Source: an uncultured Clostridia bacterium
GTDB lineage: Bacteria; Bacillota; Clostridia; TANB77; CAG-508
NCBI GenBank assembly: GCA_948777935.1
Contig: CAQDYY010000005.1
Location: forward strand, 90,428-154,427
DNA length: 64,000 nucleotides
Direction of reading: 5' to 3'
The position numbers were made by a program, and so were the translations under genes. Positions 1 through 10,001 of the stretch are shown in pieces; within the stretch, counting starts at the first letter, position 1, and each line of letters opens with the position of its first letter. The notes below the pieces were generated by a model. That model ran no database searches. It was not told where the DNA came from and saw only the letters and a program-made list of their open reading frames with translations.

Positions 1-1362
1 CTAGTACTATCATTTTCAGATAAATTAAATGTTGTAGTACAAAGGATTTATCAACATTATAAAGGATATAGTAGCATAGACGAAGTAAGAGATATGAACA
101 TAGATGGTGTATCAGGAGGTGTATCTGGTCTTCCAGAATCATTCCTTTCACAAGTTGCACAAACAGATGGAGATTATTTAGACCAAGTATTAGAAAACAA
201 AGTACCTCGTGCATGTGATAGTATATGGATTTTCTTCCAAGGTAAATCCATACGTCTAGCTTTCCTTTCTTTTGAAACAGAAAGTGAACTAAAAAGAGTA
301 TGTCAAAACATATATAAATATAATAACCCAGGTCAATTATCAGATAGTAATGGTTATAAGATTAATGAAATGAAAGACGGTTCACGTGTTGTTGTTGTAA
401 GACCATCTTTCTCAGAAACATGGGCATTTTTCGTAAGAAAATTTGACGTAAAACGTGCAACACTAGAGCAATTAGTTTTAGGACCGGGACATGAAAAGGG
501 AATTGATTTATTAAAATTCTTAGTAAAAGGTGCAAGAATTATATCACTTACTGGTGAGCAAGGTTGTGGTAAAACAACAATGCTTATGGGTATGATTGAA
601 AACATTTATGAAACAATGAACATAAGAGTTCAAGAAACAGCATTCGAGTTGCACTTAAGAAAAATTTACCCAACAAGAAATATTTTAACATTTAGAGAAA
701 CAGAAACAATTTCTGGACAAGAAGGTTTGGATGTTCAAAAGAAAACTGACGGTTCTGTAAACATCATAGGTGAGGTTGCAACAGACCCCGTAGCATCTTG
801 GATGATACAAGCGGCCCAAGTAGCATCTAAATTTACATTATTTACACACCACGCAAAAACATTTCCAAACTTAGTAACAGCACTAAGAAACTCAATGTTA
901 AGAACAGGTGTATTTAATGATGAAAGAACAGCAGAAGAGCAAGTTGTTCAAGTATTAAACTTTGATATTCACTTAGTAAAAGACTTTAGAGGAAGAAGAT
1001 ACATAGAAAGAGTAACAGAATGTATTCCATTAGAAGATAAAAATGAATATACATTTGACCATAGAAATGAAAAAACATTAGAAGGAAAAATGGACAAATT
1101 CTTTGATAATGCAACACATTATTTTACAAAAGTAACAGATAGAAAACTATATGACTATGTAAACATTATGGAATATATTGATGGAGAATATGTTTTAACA
1201 AATAAAATTTCAGATACAAATATTAGAGAAATGAGAAATAACATGGATGAAACAGATTTAGAAGCATTTGATAAATTTGTAGAAGAAAATTGGGGAAGTG
1301 TATCTAACAAAAAAGAAGAAAAAGTAGTAGCAAAAAGAACTAGAAAAAAAAGTAATGTGTAG
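1..1362 (+). CDS. Tad/CpaF-like secretion ATPase (5' end outside window)
   Basis: Likely the hexameric ATPase that powers assembly of the pilus or secretion system encoded just downstream. The frame is open to base 1, so the gene begins before the window and the internal ATG at 94 is not the start. A Walker A motif, GEQGCGKTT, lies near visible residue 184. A diverged Walker B region (NIIGEVA) is followed by FTHHAKT, matching the GEV...TxHA layout of CpaF/TadA ATPases. The C-terminus is basic (KRTRKK). The TadB/TadC-like gene follows after 94 bases that carry a repeat. The family is clear but the sequence is diverged, so the substrate is unknown. Confidence 0.8.
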   Translation, partial: LVLSFSDKLNVVVQRIYQHYKGYSSIDEVRDMNIDGVSGGVSGLPESFLSQVAQTDGDYLDQVLENKVPRACDSIWIFFQGKSIRLAFLSFETESELKRVCQNIYKYNNPGQLSDSNGYKINEMKDGSRVVVVRPSFSETWAFFVRKFDVKRATLEQLVLGPGHEKGIDLLKFLVKGARIISLTGEQGCGKTTMLMGMIENIYETMNIRVQETAFELHLRKIYPTRNILTFRETETISGQEGLDVQKKTDGSVNIIGEVATDPVASWMIQAAQVASKFTLFTHHAKTFPNLVTALRNSMLRTGVFNDERTAEEQVVQVLNFDIHLVKDFRGRRYIERVTECIPLEDKNEYTFDHRNEKTLEGKMDKFFDNATHYFTKVTDRKLYDYVNIMEYIDGEYVLTNKISDTNIREMRNNMDETDLEAFDKFVEENWGSVSNKKEEKVVAKRTRKKSNV

Positions 1363-1409
1363 GGGCACCGTTTGTGGGAATACCCGTAAGATGTGACACC
1401 ACTGTGCCC
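1361..1409. repeat. Interspersed ~50-bp repeat, copy 1
   Basis: First of four copies of a short element whose ends are inverted (GGGGCAC...GTGCCC), with a conserved interior containing ACCGTTTG and GACACCACTG. It directly follows the ATPase stop codon. Other copies are at 11957, 34150 and 49505. It looks like a REP-type or miniature mobile element. Confidence 0.85.
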
Positions 1410-1456
1410 AAAAGTACAAAAGAAAAATTTAAAGTAAAGGAGGTGCAAAAGTTAAA

Positions 1457-3535
1457 ATGTCAAATCAAGTTATAATGTATGGACTAATTGGAATAGCAGC
1501 ACTATTTGCAATTGTTATAATTGTATATATTATATTAATGAAAAGAATGAATAGATTAGACGTTAAACAAGCAATGGCATTAAAAGCAGGAACAGATACA
1601 AATAACTTTTCAATGGATGTAATTTATCAAAAATTATATATGATCTATATTAAAATTCCAGGCTTAAAAAGGTATTTAGTTAAGTTAAGAAGAAGACTTG
1701 AAATCATTAATATAGAAGATGAATATTTAACAAGAAGGCAAAGTGCTAGAATTTTAACTAATGCACTACTTATAATAATTCCACTAACAATAGGCATTAT
1801 ATTATTTACGAAAAATAATACATTATTAATGGCAATTTTATTAATCTTTGAAATCTTTATGGTTGAAACCATTATAGATGGTATGGTTGATAAAATGGAT
1901 AACAAATTATTAAGACAACAAATTGACTTTTTTGCAGAAATTAGACATGCATATCATGATACAAACATGGTAGAAGAAGCAATTTATGAAGTATCACAAA
2001 ATGATGAATTAGAAATTTCAAGACAAGCATCAAAAATATATGAAATATTAATATCAGATGATCCAGAAGCAGAATTAGAAAAGTATTATGATGTTGCACC
2101 AAATAGTTATTTAAAAGAATTTGCAGGAATTTCATATTTAACAAGAGAATTTGGAGATAGAAAAGACCAACATGGTGCATCACTATATTTGAAAAACTTA
2201 AACAATATTACACAAGAAATGCAAATTGAAATATTAAAAAGAGATAAATTAGATTATGTATTTCAAAGTTTATCACTTATTTCAGCAGTACCAATTTTAT
2301 TTATAGAACCAGTAAAAAATTGGGCAGTAGGGCAATTTAGCTTTACAGGAGAGTTTTACAATGGCAAAGGTGGATTAATTGTACAAACATTACTACTAGT
2401 TATAACATTTATATGTTATTTAATGATTAGAAAAGTAAAAGATAATTCATCTACAAATGCAAAACTAAAAAATACAGAAAATCCATGGCAAGCAAAAGTA
2501 TATAAGAACAAATTAGGCAAAAAAATAGTAGATATGTTTATGCCAAAACCGGGAACTAAAGATGAAAGAAAAATAGGAAAATTACTAAAGGATTCAGCAT
2601 CAAAACTAAAAATAGAATGGCTATATGTAAATAGAATAACAATTGCTATTGTAACTTGTATAGTTTCAATTATGCTATTTATACAATTACATAGAGTTAC
2701 GATTCAGTACATATATGAAGAACCTACATCAGACTTTAACATTTTAGGACAAATGAGTGAAGCAGATGAGAAAAAAGGAATGAGAATAACTGAGACACAT
2801 AACCATTTCCTAAATAAATTTAAAGGAAAAACAAAAACCACAGTAAAACAAATTGAAACTGCAATGAGGCAATCAAAATATTATGAAGATGCAACAGATG
2901 ATGAAATTGAAGAAAATGCTAAGAAAATATATGATAAATTACAAATAGTTAATGGCGAATATTTTCAGTGGTTTGAATTACTAATTTCATTAGTATTTGC
3001 AGGAATTGGATATATGGGACCTGTATGGATGCTTATGTTCCAAGCAAAAATGAGGCAACTTGATATGGAAGATGAAGTTATGCAGTTCCAAACAATTATC
3101 TTAATGCTTATGAAAATTGAAAGAGTAAATGTTGAAATGATATTAGAGTGGCTTGAAAGATATGCAAACATATTTAAAGAGCCAATTACGAAATGTGTAA
3201 ACAACTATGAGGCAGGAGCGTGGGAAGCATTAGAAGAATTAAAAAATGATGTTTCATTTACACAGTTTATACGTATTATTGAAAGTTTACAAGCAGCAGT
3301 AGAAAAAATACCAATTAGAGAAGCATTTGATGAATTAGATACAGAAAGAGATTATTACCAAGCAAAAAGAAAGGAATCAAATGAAAGGTTAATTTCTAGA
3401 AAAGGAATGATAGGAAAATTTATTGGATTTGCACCAATGGTATGTCTATTTGTTGGGTACTTAATTGTTCCACTAGTTGTAATTGGTATGATGAGTATGA
3501 CAAGTGCATTTAGTACTATGCAAAAAATGACTTAA
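1457..3535 (+). CDS. Fused TadB/TadC-like inner-membrane platform protein
   Basis: A 692-residue polytopic membrane protein, probably the platform on which the upstream ATPase acts. There is an N-terminal membrane segment (residues ~5-28), a helix pair near 105-140, and a cytoplasmic T2SSF-like helical domain. A further pair lies near 275-320, then a second half with segments near 395-415, 500-530 and 660-690. The repeat of helical domain plus membrane pairs suggests TadB and TadC fused in one chain; normally they are two genes of about 300 residues. The RBS is AAAGGAGGTG. It ends 18 bases before the first pilin-like gene, so it is part of the same operon. Confidence 0.75.
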   Translation: MSNQVIMYGLIGIAALFAIVIIVYIILMKRMNRLDVKQAMALKAGTDTNNFSMDVIYQKLYMIYIKIPGLKRYLVKLRRRLEIINIEDEYLTRRQSARILTNALLIIIPLTIGIILFTKNNTLLMAILLIFEIFMVETIIDGMVDKMDNKLLRQQIDFFAEIRHAYHDTNMVEEAIYEVSQNDELEISRQASKIYEILISDDPEAELEKYYDVAPNSYLKEFAGISYLTREFGDRKDQHGASLYLKNLNNITQEMQIEILKRDKLDYVFQSLSLISAVPILFIEPVKNWAVGQFSFTGEFYNGKGGLIVQTLLLVITFICYLMIRKVKDNSSTNAKLKNTENPWQAKVYKNKLGKKIVDMFMPKPGTKDERKIGKLLKDSASKLKIEWLYVNRITIAIVTCIVSIMLFIQLHRVTIQYIYEEPTSDFNILGQMSEADEKKGMRITETHNHFLNKFKGKTKTTVKQIETAMRQSKYYEDATDDEIEENAKKIYDKLQIVNGEYFQWFELLISLVFAGIGYMGPVWMLMFQAKMRQLDMEDEVMQFQTIILMLMKIERVNVEMILEWLERYANIFKEPITKCVNNYEAGAWEALEELKNDVSFTQFIRIIESLQAAVEKIPIREAFDELDTERDYYQAKRKESNERLISRKGMIGKFIGFAPMVCLFVGYLIVPLVVIGMMSMTSAFSTMQKMT

Positions 3536-3553
3536 AAAAGGGGGAATGAAAAG

Positions 3554-4105
3554 GTGGAAAATGCATCAAAAGCCCTTTTAATGGCAGGAAGCATACTAAT
3601 TGCTATTCTAGTAATAGGAGTAGTAATATATATGTTTAATTCGTCTAGCCAGTTATTTAAATCTTCTGATGATATAGAACGTATAGAACAAATAGAAGCA
3701 TTTAATAGAGAATATGAAGCATATAATAGAAAACTAATGAGAGGAACAGATATAATATCAATTATAAACAAAGTAAACAGTAATAATGAAAAATATAAAG
3801 ATATACTAGAATACCAGATGAATGTTGATTTTACATTAATAGAAGAATTAGGTTATATTAAAAAAGAAGAAAAAAAGGATGGCAAAACAATTGTAATAAT
3901 CGAAAAGGGAGAAGAAAGGATATCAGCAGGAAAATATGACAATAACAGCAATGAATGGGAGAAAATAAAAAAGAATGTAGAGGCATTTACAGATTTTAAA
4001 AGAAGAATATTTGATTGTACTAATGTAGAATATAATAAACAAACAGGAAGAATAAAAAAGATGTCTTTTAAAGAGCGAAAAATAGATTACACTGAAGGAT
4101 TGTAA
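3554..4105 (+). CDS. Pilin-like secreted/membrane protein, paralogue 1
   Basis: A 183-residue protein starting at GTG (MENASKALLMAG...) with one N-terminal hydrophobic helix (~8-30) and a hydrophilic exposed domain. The domain carries the pattern Y-x-x-Y...RGTDIISIINK, also present in the proteins at 4128, 4585 and 5101. No classical prepilin cleavage site (KG/F..E) is visible. The start is supported by the purine-rich GGGGGAATGAAAAG before GTG and by the identical MENASKAL start of its paralogues. Probably a structural subunit of the Tad-like system. Not recognised at the family-name level. Confidence 0.65.
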   Translation: MENASKALLMAGSILIAILVIGVVIYMFNSSSQLFKSSDDIERIEQIEAFNREYEAYNRKLMRGTDIISIINKVNSNNEKYKDILEYQMNVDFTLIEELGYIKKEEKKDGKTIVIIEKGEERISAGKYDNNSNEWEKIKKNVEAFTDFKRRIFDCTNVEYNKQTGRIKKMSFKERKIDYTEGL

Positions 4106-4127
4106 TGTAAAAAGGAGGAAATGTAAT

Positions 4128-4514
4128 ATGGAAAATGCATCAAAAGCATTACTAATGGCAGCATCTGTATTAATAGGTGTATTACTAATGACTCTTATGG
4201 TATATGTTTTCTACTTTTCATCAGATTATTCTAGTAAAATAAAAGATAACATAGCATCAAAAGATATATATGAAACAAATGTAAAATTTGAAATATATAA
4301 TGGGAGAGATGACTTAAACATACATGATGTACAAACAATAATTAATTTAGTAAAAGATTATAATGAAGAAGCAGTAAATAAGATTAATTTAAATTTAAAA
4401 TCAGTTTCATTAGAATCTGAATTAGCTAAAGAAAAACAGAGTACTTATATGTGTAAAATGTCATATAATAGCAATAAAAAGATAAGTGAAGTAAAAATTA
4501 TTAAGAATCCATAA
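4128..4514 (+). CDS. Pilin-like protein, paralogue 2
   Basis: 128 residues, beginning MENASKALLMAAS like its neighbours, with one hydrophobic helix (~8-30). The short exposed domain has the motif F-E-I-Y-N-G...DVQTIINLV, corresponding to the GTDIISIIN motif of paralogue 1. A strong RBS (AAAGGAGGAAATGTAAT) precedes the ATG. The gene lies 22 bases after paralogue 1. The near-identical N-terminus over a variable body argues for gene duplication of a structural subunit. Confidence 0.65.
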   Translation: MENASKALLMAASVLIGVLLMTLMVYVFYFSSDYSSKIKDNIASKDIYETNVKFEIYNGRDDLNIHDVQTIINLVKDYNEEAVNKINLNLKSVSLESELAKEKQSTYMCKMSYNSNKKISEVKIIKNP

Positions 4515-4584
4515 AAGTAAAAAATTGTTAATACAAAAACTATTGATAAATAAATCGAAAAATAGTATAATAAAGGATGAAGGT

Positions 4585-5025
4585 ATGAAAAAAGTACTAA
4601 TACTTATATTAATTGCATTAATTGTTGGTATAGCTGTATCAGTAGGGTATATATCAAATAAGTATACTAAAACAAGTGAAATACAGAAAATTAACAAAGA
4701 ATATGAATTTTATAAAGGTAAAGAATTACTAGGTACAGATGTTACAACAGCAATTAATAAAGCCTTAGATTCTAACGAAAGAAATGAAATACCAAAAGAT
4801 AAAAAAGGTTTTTATATTGAAAATGATACAAATTCTATTAAAGTAGAAATAGTTATGTACAATGAAGATGAACCGAAAACATACCAAATGGAAACAATAC
4901 AAAAAGTTGGAATTACAGGTTTTATAAATAACTTTAATTTAATTGACTTTACTTGTTCAAAAATAGAATATCACGAAAAAACAAAAATGGTAAGAAAAAT
5001 AGTATTTGAGCAAGTTAAAGATTAA
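4585..5025 (+). CDS. Pilin-like membrane-anchored protein, paralogue 3
   Basis: About 146 residues from the ATG at 4585 (MKKVLILILIALIVG), chosen over the longer TTG frame because GGATGAAGGT lies just upstream. One N-terminal hydrophobic helix precedes an exposed domain with E-F-Y-K-G...LLGTDVTTAINKALDSN, clearly the domain of its neighbours. Unlike them it lacks the MENASKAL start, so it may be anchored differently, perhaps as an initiating or minor subunit. The C-terminal part contains one Cys (FTCSKIEYH) comparable with FDCTNVEYN in paralogue 1. Confidence 0.6.
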   Translation: MKKVLILILIALIVGIAVSVGYISNKYTKTSEIQKINKEYEFYKGKELLGTDVTTAINKALDSNERNEIPKDKKGFYIENDTNSIKVEIVMYNEDEPKTYQMETIQKVGITGFINNFNLIDFTCSKIEYHEKTKMVRKIVFEQVKD

Positions 5026-5100
5026 AAAAATGTCTTTAATATTTAGAGGAAATCTAAATTGTAAATAAAATATATGAAAAATTCTAAGGAGGAAAAGATT

Positions 5101-5562
5101 ATGGAAAATGCGTCAAAAGCATTATTAATAGCAGGAGCTATTTTAATATGTATATTATTAATAGGAGTAGGAATGTTAGTTTATAATGGAGCAATGGATG
5201 GAATTGAAGGTGGAATAGCTTCAATGGATGAAAATGCAAAGCTTGCATTTAATACTAAATTTACACAATATGAAGGTAAAAAATCAGGTGCTAATGTAAG
5301 AGCACTTATAGGAAATGTTATTTCAAGCAATAGTGCAAATAAAGACATAGATAATAAAAAAGTAGGGGTTATACTAAGTGGAATCACTATTGAAGGAGTA
5401 ACACTATCAGGACAAGGTACAGGTGATACAGCTATAGGTGAGCAAAATGCAGATACATTAGCTAAAGTTAGAGCGGGAATAAATACAGGTGCAACATATA
5501 CTGTAACAGTTCAATATAATAATAAAACAGGTTTAATAAAAACAGTTACAATTACTAAATAA
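5101..5562 (+). CDS. Pilin-like protein, paralogue 4
   Basis: 153 residues starting MENASKALLIAGAILIC with a long hydrophobic helix (~7-31). The exposed domain has FTQYEGKKSGANVRALIGNV and a Gly/Thr-rich C-terminal half (SGQGTGDTA), unlike the Lys/Glu-rich bodies of the other paralogues. A very strong RBS (AAGGAGGAAAAGATT) suggests high expression, so this is a candidate major subunit. The start is the ATG directly after that RBS, not the upstream in-frame one at 5074. Confidence 0.65.
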   Translation: MENASKALLIAGAILICILLIGVGMLVYNGAMDGIEGGIASMDENAKLAFNTKFTQYEGKKSGANVRALIGNVISSNSANKDIDNKKVGVILSGITIEGVTLSGQGTGDTAIGEQNADTLAKVRAGINTGATYTVTVQYNNKTGLIKTVTITK

Positions 5563-5613
5563 GAGGTACTTTTAAGGTAAGTATGTAATCAAATAATAAT
5601 TGGGAGGTATGTT

Positions 5614-6417
5614 ATGGAAAATGCAGTTGATGCACTAAAATTAGCTTTTGCTGTATTTGTATTTGTAATTGCTTTAGCATTAGCTGTTTCAGTTGTAGGA
5701 CAAGCAAGAGCAACATCTGATATAATACTATCATTAAACGATAGAACCAATTATTATGATTATGTAGAACAAAGCGATAACAATGCAAACGAAAAGGATA
5801 GGATTGTTGATTTTGAAACAATCCTTCCAACTATATATAGATATGCAAAAGAACAATATGCAGTAACAATACTAGATGAAGAAGGAATACCAATAGTTAG
5901 GTATGACCTATATACAGAAGGTTTTATGGGAGATTGGGATAAAATTCTTAAAAAGCAACAAATAGCAAGTATAGATAATAAAACCGATTCACAATATGAA
6001 GAAATTGCAAAACGAATAAAAATAGTAGATAACTTTATTTATAAAGAATTAAAAAAAAGCGAAAATCCAATTATGGATTCACTAAAAAAAGGTGATTTAT
6101 ATAAAGGAAAAAATATAAATAATGCTACGATACATTCTGTAGCTCCATGGATGGGAAACCCAGATACAGATACTATATATAGAATACAAGCTGACTTAGG
6201 AGAAAGTGGTACTACATATGAAAGAAATGGAGTTATATACGAAGGGAAAAACTTAAGTAGTAAATATAAGGATAGTAAATTTAAGGAAAAGTTTTTAGAG
6301 GTACAAACTAGTGGAACAACAGTTATTGAACCAGATGAAAATAGTAATATAGAATATTCACTAGAAACAGTAAAAGGAAATAAGAAACTAGAGATAATAT
6401 ATATTTTACAAAAATAA
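5614..6417 (+). CDS. Pilin-operon membrane protein with MENA start
   Basis: 267 residues, start MENAVDALKLAFAVFVFVIALALA, with one strong N-terminal membrane helix (~9-30). It also contains the segment YYDYVEQSD, an acidic linker and a larger exterior domain. The RBS is TTGGGAGGTATGTT. It shares the MENA-x-x-AL start of the short pilin-like proteins but is nearly twice their length, which may mark a minor or tip component. I do not recognise a named family. Confidence 0.55.
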   Translation: MENAVDALKLAFAVFVFVIALALAVSVVGQARATSDIILSLNDRTNYYDYVEQSDNNANEKDRIVDFETILPTIYRYAKEQYAVTILDEEGIPIVRYDLYTEGFMGDWDKILKKQQIASIDNKTDSQYEEIAKRIKIVDNFIYKELKKSENPIMDSLKKGDLYKGKNINNATIHSVAPWMGNPDTDTIYRIQADLGESGTTYERNGVIYEGKNLSSKYKDSKFKEKFLEVQTSGTTVIEPDENSNIEYSLETVKGNKKLEIIYILQK

Positions 6418-6445
6418 TAATTAATTATAATGGGAGGAAAGTAAA

Positions 6446-6979
6446 ATGGGAGATAGCTTAATTACAATTGTAGCAATATTTTTAGCAGCAATCTTAATGT
6501 TTGTATTTCCATTAATGTCTATATCAGATAGAAATGACGATGTATCTTTATTAGCGGTACAAACAGAAACAGTGGAATTTGTAGATAATATTCGTTCTAC
6601 AGGAAAGATAACACAAGAAAATTATTCTGCTTTTATCCAAAAATTAGCAGCAACAGGAAATAGCTACGATATTGAAATAGAAGTTAAAATATTAGATGAA
6701 AACCCTGGTAAAAAAACATCATTAACAGAGGCAGATAAAATTGGAGAAAACATATATTATTCAGAGTTTACTAAGCAAATAGAAAGTGAAATAATAAAAG
6801 ACAATGGAAAAGGTGTAAAAAAACTAAAAGAAGGGGACATTGTATCTGTTAGTGTAAAAAATACAAATACTACAATTGCACAAATGCTAAAGAACTTCTT
6901 CTATAGTATTAGTGGAAATGATACATATCAAATTGCAGCACAACATGCTGGAGTAGTTATGACAACAAATGTAAAATAA
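6446..6979 (+). CDS. TadE-like / pseudopilin-like protein
   Basis: 177 residues with an N-terminal membrane helix (ITIVAIFLAAILMFVFPLM). The exterior domain contains ETVEFVDNIRSTGKITQENY and LAATGNSYDIEIEV, a layout I associate with TadE-like minor pilins of Clostridia. It is preceded by GGGAGGAAAG and lies 28 bases after the previous gene. Likely a minor subunit; the family assignment is by resemblance only. Confidence 0.5.
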   Translation: MGDSLITIVAIFLAAILMFVFPLMSISDRNDDVSLLAVQTETVEFVDNIRSTGKITQENYSAFIQKLAATGNSYDIEIEVKILDENPGKKTSLTEADKIGENIYYSEFTKQIESEIIKDNGKGVKKLKEGDIVSVSVKNTNTTIAQMLKNFFYSISGNDTYQIAAQHAGVVMTTNVK

Positions 6980-7003
6980 CAAACATTTAGAATAGGTGAT
7001 AAA

Positions 7004-8689
7004 ATGAAATTACAACACTTAACGATTATTTTCGTAGTAATTATAATACCAATAACCTTAATATTATCAGCATATATTGGAAATCAAATTGATACAGCAT
7101 CATTGCAACAATCCTACAATACCAAATTGATGGATGCTACGCATGATGCTGTAGTTGCATTTGAATTAAATACAGCAAACAACATATATTCAGGAAATGC
7201 AGATTCAATGCGTAGAGATATTACAGCCGCTATTAATACTTTTACCAGTACATTGGCAACAAACTTAGGCATGTCTGGCAATAATTCTGAAGCGCTTATG
7301 CCTTATATACCAGCTATATTAATTACACTGTATGATGGATATTATATATATTCTCCATCAGAATATTATAAAACAAATGTTAAAGAAAATGGAGAAGAAG
7401 TAAGCAGTGATGATATGAAAACTGGATACAAACATATTTTAAAGCCATATATATATTACTCTAAAAAATACGAAAATGGAAATGATTATATTATAGTTAA
7501 TTACACATTAGATAACTACATTACAGTATATGGTAAAATTGGAGAAACTCTTATATCAAGGTCTGGATACTTAAGTACACCTTCTGCTAGAGCATTAATT
7601 GATATTGATAATAATGGAGAAAATTTAAGTGAAACAATAAAATATAAATACCAAGGACAACTAAAAAACGAAGATGGAACACCAATGGTAGATGTAGATG
7701 ATAATCCAGTAGTAGGAACATTAGTAGGAGAGCTAAAAAACGTACCTTTTGTATATAGGGATTCACAAAAAGTATATTATATTACAGGAGCAATAGGAAA
7801 AAAAGATGGATGGTATACATTATCAAATTTAACATTAAACCTATATAGTGACCAAGGAATGAGTGCAACAGATTATAGTGCAATACAATATAGAAATAAG
7901 TCAGAAGACTTTATGAAATATATTAAAGAAAAATTTCAAGGAGATGGAATGAAAAAATCTATTTCAGATATTGTAGAAATAGACAAAAAAGCAATATTAG
8001 ATCCAACAACGATATCAAATGGGATTAGTAATGATTTTGAAAATCCAGAATCTTTATTTAACCAGCATAAAAGAGAAGTTATTAGAAATTCAATACAAGA
8101 TAATATGAATAATGCAATGGCTATATATAATGCAAATGCAGGAAGCCTAGGAACTAGTTCATATTTCTCAATGCCAAAATTATCTGAAACAGATTGGGAA
8201 AAAATAGTTACAAATGTAAATATAGTTACTTTTATGCAAGGTTTAAGTGTAGGAACCAAAACGTATAATAACTATGCAATAGTTACAAGTACAAATAATA
8301 AACAATATGTAGATCCAAATACTATTTACTTTGTTGATACTAGACCTGAAAGTGACCCACATAAAGACGATAATTATCATACCTTAGAACATATAAATGC
8401 AGATTTTAACGCTGATAATTATATAGGGTATAAATATGCAGATTTTAAAAAAGTAAAATATGAAATAAAAGATCAAAATGATAATGTAATTACAAATTAT
8501 TATTATAGAAGACAAGAATATGCATGTTACGATTGTATAGTATCTACAAATAAATTTGAAGATACAAAAACGAAATATGAAATATTACAAAATAATGAAA
8601 GTTTAAAGAAAAAGTATTATACTGCACTTGCACGTGAACGATATAATTTAGATAAACCAACTAAAATCTTTTTACAAAATGAATTTTAA
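7004..8689 (+). CDS. Large surface protein of the Tad-like operon (TadG-like?)
   Basis: 561 residues with one N-terminal membrane helix (FVVIIIPITLILSAYIG) and a long exterior region rich in Tyr, Asn and Lys. The segment after the helix (YNTKLMDATHDAVVAFELNT) resembles the start of TadE/TadG-type minor pilins, which have a helix followed by extracellular alpha-beta domains. It is the last gene of the operon before spoIVB. Family not certain; the role as tip or adhesion component is inferred from position and topology. Confidence 0.5.
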   Translation: MKLQHLTIIFVVIIIPITLILSAYIGNQIDTASLQQSYNTKLMDATHDAVVAFELNTANNIYSGNADSMRRDITAAINTFTSTLATNLGMSGNNSEALMPYIPAILITLYDGYYIYSPSEYYKTNVKENGEEVSSDDMKTGYKHILKPYIYYSKKYENGNDYIIVNYTLDNYITVYGKIGETLISRSGYLSTPSARALIDIDNNGENLSETIKYKYQGQLKNEDGTPMVDVDDNPVVGTLVGELKNVPFVYRDSQKVYYITGAIGKKDGWYTLSNLTLNLYSDQGMSATDYSAIQYRNKSEDFMKYIKEKFQGDGMKKSISDIVEIDKKAILDPTTISNGISNDFENPESLFNQHKREVIRNSIQDNMNNAMAIYNANAGSLGTSSYFSMPKLSETDWEKIVTNVNIVTFMQGLSVGTKTYNNYAIVTSTNNKQYVDPNTIYFVDTRPESDPHKDDNYHTLEHINADFNADNYIGYKYADFKKVKYEIKDQNDNVITNYYYRRQEYACYDCIVSTNKFEDTKTKYEILQNNESLKKKYYTALARERYNLDKPTKIFLQNEF

Positions 8690-8752
8690 ATATAATGTTT
8701 TAAATATAAAAAAATGGAAAGACTAATAATAAATATAAAAAGTGAGGTTATT

Positions 8753-9988
8753 ATGAAAAAACTTACAAAAATATTTATTATTAGTTTTTTATTATTGTTA
8801 CTTATGTATGTAACAAATATTACATCTATTCCAGAAAATGTTATGTTACTTCAAGGAGAACATTATAGTATAAAAACATTGCTAGGCATTAATATAACAA
8901 CAAAACGAGAAAATTACGAAACAATAGAAGTTTCAAGCAATTTATCAGAGAGTGCAACAAAAGTAGGAAAAATAAACTATAGGCTAAATTTATTTGGAGC
9001 AATACCCTTAAAAGAAATCACTGTAAATGTAATACCTAAAACATATGTAGTGCCATTAGGAGATGCAGTTGGTCTAAAATTATATACAAGTGGAGTACTT
9101 GTAGTAGGAATGGGGGAAATTGAAGGCAGTGGTAATGTTAAATATAAGCCATATGAAAATAGTGGAATAGAAGAAGGAGATAGAATTGTTGCAATTAATA
9201 ATAATACAGTAACATGTACTGCAGATTTAATAAATGAAGTAAATAAGTCTAAAGGAAATAGTGTGAATGTACAATATATAAGAGATGAAGATACAATTGA
9301 AACAAGCATTATTCCAGCAAAAGGAAGTGACAATAAATACAAACTAGGTTTATGGGTAAGAGATGCAGCAGCAGGAGTAGGAACAGTAAGTTTTTATGAG
9401 CCAGAAACTAAAACATTTGCAGCATTAGGACATGGAATTCAAGACATAGATACAGGAAAACTATTAAAAATTGCAAAAGGTGATTTTGTAACTACTAAAA
9501 TAATTTCTATTACGAAAGGAAAAAAGGGAACACCTGGGAAAATACAAGGTTCAATTGAAAACAGTACAATAATAGGCAAAGTTGGAAAAAATACAGAATT
9601 TGGAGTATTTGGAACTCTAAATAATACTACAATATTAAACATTAACAAAAATGATGCTATAGAGGTTGCATCACGTGATGAAATAAAAGAGGGAAAAGCA
9701 ACTATTATCTCTACAGTAGAAGAGGGAAACAAGAAAGAATATGAAATAGAAATAGAGAAGATATATAGAAACAATAATGAAAATAATAAGAGTATGCTAG
9801 TAAAAGTAACAGATAAGGAATTATTAGAAAAAACGGGGGGAATAGTGCAAGGAATGAGTGGAAGCCCTATTATTCAGAATAATAAATTAGTAGGGGTATT
9901 AACTCATGTATTAGTAGGAGAGCCAGAAACAGGTTATGCTGTGTTTGCAGACCTTATGATAAAACAATCAAGAGAGGTAGAAAACTAG
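8753..9988 (+). CDS. spoIVB: SpoIVB stage IV sporulation serine peptidase
   Basis: Signalling protease of the S55 family that, in the forespore of spore formers, triggers SpoIVFB-dependent pro-sigma-K processing. It has an N-terminal membrane anchor (~6-22) and a PDZ domain (~105-200, with GIEEGDRIVAINN). The peptidase domain follows, with the catalytic His in AALGHGIQD and catalytic Ser in GMSGSPI. The ATG at 8753 follows GTGAGGTTATT and gives a normal signal anchor; the ORF itself opens earlier at 8714. It ends three bases before the convergent murC end. Together with the spoVA genes it shows that the organism sporulates. Confidence 0.92.
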   Translation: MKKLTKIFIISFLLLLLMYVTNITSIPENVMLLQGEHYSIKTLLGINITTKRENYETIEVSSNLSESATKVGKINYRLNLFGAIPLKEITVNVIPKTYVVPLGDAVGLKLYTSGVLVVGMGEIEGSGNVKYKPYENSGIEEGDRIVAINNNTVTCTADLINEVNKSKGNSVNVQYIRDEDTIETSIIPAKGSDNKYKLGLWVRDAAAGVGTVSFYEPETKTFAALGHGIQDIDTGKLLKIAKGDFVTTKIISITKGKKGTPGKIQGSIENSTIIGKVGKNTEFGVFGTLNNTTILNINKNDAIEVASRDEIKEGKATIISTVEEGNKKEYEIEIEKIYRNNNENNKSMLVKVTDKELLEKTGGIVQGMSGSPIIQNNKLVGVLTHVLVGEPETGYAVFADLMIKQSREVEN

Positions 9989-10001
9989 TTTCTACCTCTC
10001 T
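9971..10001. terminator. Hairpin shared by convergent spoIVB and murC
   Basis: Inverted repeat AGAGAGGTAGAAA / TTTCTACCTCTCT with a five-base loop covers both stop codons. There is no long T-run, so bidirectional terminator function is likely but not certain. Confidence 0.5.
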
